Assembly (NCBI GenBank): GCA_035315685.1
Contig: DATFXR010000618.1
Span: forward strand, 1-5,710
Source of the DNA: QHWK01 sp035315685
Lineage (GTDB): Bacteria; Acidobacteriota; Vicinamibacteria; Vicinamibacterales; CAVVIG01
Reading direction: 5' to 3'
Length of the DNA stretch: 5,710 nt
Positions 4,727 through 5,710 of the stretch are shown one piece after another. The notes below the pieces were generated by a model, which saw nothing but the letters and a program-made list of their open reading frames with translations, made no database searches and had not been told where the DNA came from. The translations under genes and the position numbers were made by a program. The first letter of the stretch is position 1, and every line of letters begins with the position of its first letter.

Positions 4727-5710
4727 ATGAAGAGTCGGTCGGCAACGCTATGCGTCGTGGCCGCCACCGGCGCACTGGCGGCCACGCTCATCGTGTCGGT
4801 TGGCGCCGAAGTACCGGGCGCGACCGCGCGCATCGGCACGACGGCTGAGAAGCGATCATCCGCCGTCGATCGGGTGCGCCGTGCGGGAGCCCCGCCAGCG
4901 GATCCGGCCGCCGCAGCGACTCACCGCGCGGTGCTCGATCAATTCTGCGTCACCTGCCATAACGATCGCGCGAAGACGGCGAACTTTTCTCTCGAAACAG
5001 TCGATCTCGCGACCGCCGGCGATCATCCGGACGTGTGGGAGAAGGTCATCCGCAAGCTGCGTGCCGGCGTGATGCCGCCGCCCGACGTCAGGCGCCCGCC
5101 GCTGCCGCAATATGAGGCGCTGCGCGACTGGCTCGAATCGGAAATCGATCGCAAGGCCGCCGGTCGCATCAACCCTGGCGCAGTCGTGCTGCACCGCCTG
5201 AACCGCACCGAGTACGCCAACGTGATCCGCGACCTGCTGGATCTCGACATCGACGTCGCGTCGCTGTTGCCGGCGGACGATTCGGCGCGCGGGTTCGACA
5301 ACGTCGCCGGCTCACTGACGATCTCTCCGACGCTGCTCGAGGCGTACACGACGGCGGCCGCACGCGTCGCGCGCATGGCAGTCGGTTTCTGGAAGACGCC
5401 GACCGAACAGACCTACCTCGCACCCGGCGATACGTCGCAGAACCATCACGTCGAAGGAATGCCGCTCGGCACGCGCGGCGGCATGATCGTCCACCACGCG
5501 TTTCCGGCCGACGGCGAGTACAAGTTTTCGATTCAGAATTTCGGCATCGGTAGTTTCATCCCCGGCGAGCAGCTCGAGCTCGTCGTCGACGGCGAGCGGG
5601 CGCACCTGTTCAAGTACGAAGGCGTCGGCTTGACCCAGGGGATGGCGGGCGACGCCGGCGACGGAATCCTCGAGGTGACCGTTCCGGTCAAAGCGGGCTC
5701 CCGGACGGTC
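4727..5710 (+). CDS. Exported c-type cytochrome with DUF1587 (PSD3) domain, DUF1592-type multidomain protein, N-terminal part (3'-truncated by window edge)
   Basis: The frame is open from ATG 4727 to the last base, 328 codons without a stop; full-length relatives are usually far longer. Residues 1-27 form a signal peptide or anchor (K2, R4, hydrophobic core, possible cleavage after VGA at 25-27), so it acts outside the cytoplasmic membrane. A Pro/Ala-rich spacer leads to the haem site FC74VTC77H78, and KLRAGVMPPP (M116) supplies the likely distal Met ligand, as in the PSCyt1-like domains of Planctomycetes and Acidobacteria. Next, HRLNRTEYANVIRDLLDLDID followed by LLPADDSARGFDNVAGSLTISPTLLEAY (about 156-210) is the typical DUF1587/PSD3 segment. 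From about 235 a beta-rich stretch (GGMIVHHAFPADGEYKFSI; EQLELVVDGER) looks like the carbohydrate-binding-like insert before DUF1595/DUF1592/DUF1588/DUF1585, which would lie beyond the window. Function is unknown; redox-linked polymer degradation is only a guess. Confidence 0.9.
   Translation, partial: MKSRSATLCVVAATGALAATLIVSVGAEVPGATARIGTTAEKRSSAVDRVRRAGAPPADPAAAATHRAVLDQFCVTCHNDRAKTANFSLETVDLATAGDHPDVWEKVIRKLRAGVMPPPDVRRPPLPQYEALRDWLESEIDRKAAGRINPGAVVLHRLNRTEYANVIRDLLDLDIDVASLLPADDSARGFDNVAGSLTISPTLLEAYTTAAARVARMAVGFWKTPTEQTYLAPGDTSQNHHVEGMPLGTRGGMIVHHAFPADGEYKFSIQNFGIGSFIPGEQLELVVDGERAHLFKYEGVGLTQGMAGDAGDGILEVTVPVKAGSRTV
4756..4786 (+). repeat. 11-bp perfect inverted repeat inside the signal-peptide codons
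   Basis: cgtggccgcca (4756-4766) and tggcggccacg (4776-4786) are exact reverse complements around a 9-nt loop, starting 29 nt after the A of ATG 4727. In RNA this would be a very stable GC-rich stem inside the early coding region. It encodes the Ala-rich core of the signal peptide, so its palindromic nature may come from repeated GCC/GGC codons rather than selection. Confidence 0.7.

Overview
The window is GC-rich, densely coding bacterial DNA with GC-ending codons, and it holds six protein-coding genes. Two of them run off the edges. The gene set is a heavy-metal RND pump with a TolC-type channel, an HxlR regulator, a cupin, a NIPSNAP protein and a large secreted cytochrome of the DUF1587/DUF1592 kind. 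Together with an intergenic 'cacgaag' hairpin repeat, this suggests a soil or sediment Acidobacteriota (Vicinamibacteria-like). A Planctomycetota or Verrucomicrobiota relative is possible. The taxonomic call is inference from gene content, not proof.

Left block, plus strand (2-3116): the C-terminal half of a CusA/CzcA-family inner-membrane pump is followed after 19 nt by a complete TolC/CusC/CzcC-like outer-membrane channel with a signal peptide. They look like the last two genes of a tripartite metal-efflux operon. The periplasmic adaptor (CusB/CzcB type) is not in the window and is expected upstream. Between this operon and the converging genes lies a 75-nt imperfect hairpin built of 8-nt 'ttcgtgac'-like tandem units (3142-3216). 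It may serve as a bidirectional terminator or belong to a dispersed repeat family.

Middle block: two minus-strand genes, an HxlR-family winged-helix regulator (4120-3731) and a small cupin (3704-3246), form a likely operon with a 26-nt gap. The cupin carries a histone-like Lys/Arg/Ala-rich N-terminal tail, the oddest protein feature here. Divergent from hxlR, across about 87 nt, is a short NIPSNAP-family gene on the plus strand (4208-4558) with a strong ribosome-binding site. The layout suggests that the HxlR protein controls the shared promoter region, possibly in response to redox or electrophile stress. That is inference.

Right block, plus strand (4727 to the window end): the first 328 residues of an exported c-type cytochrome with a CxxCH haem site followed by a DUF1587-type domain. 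These are planctomycete/acidobacterial multidomain proteins of largely unknown role. Its leader and signal-peptide region contain several hairpins, including an 11-bp perfect inverted repeat just inside the coding sequence.

No tRNA, rRNA, CRISPR array, insertion sequence or origin was seen. No stretch longer than 300 bases lacks a gene.
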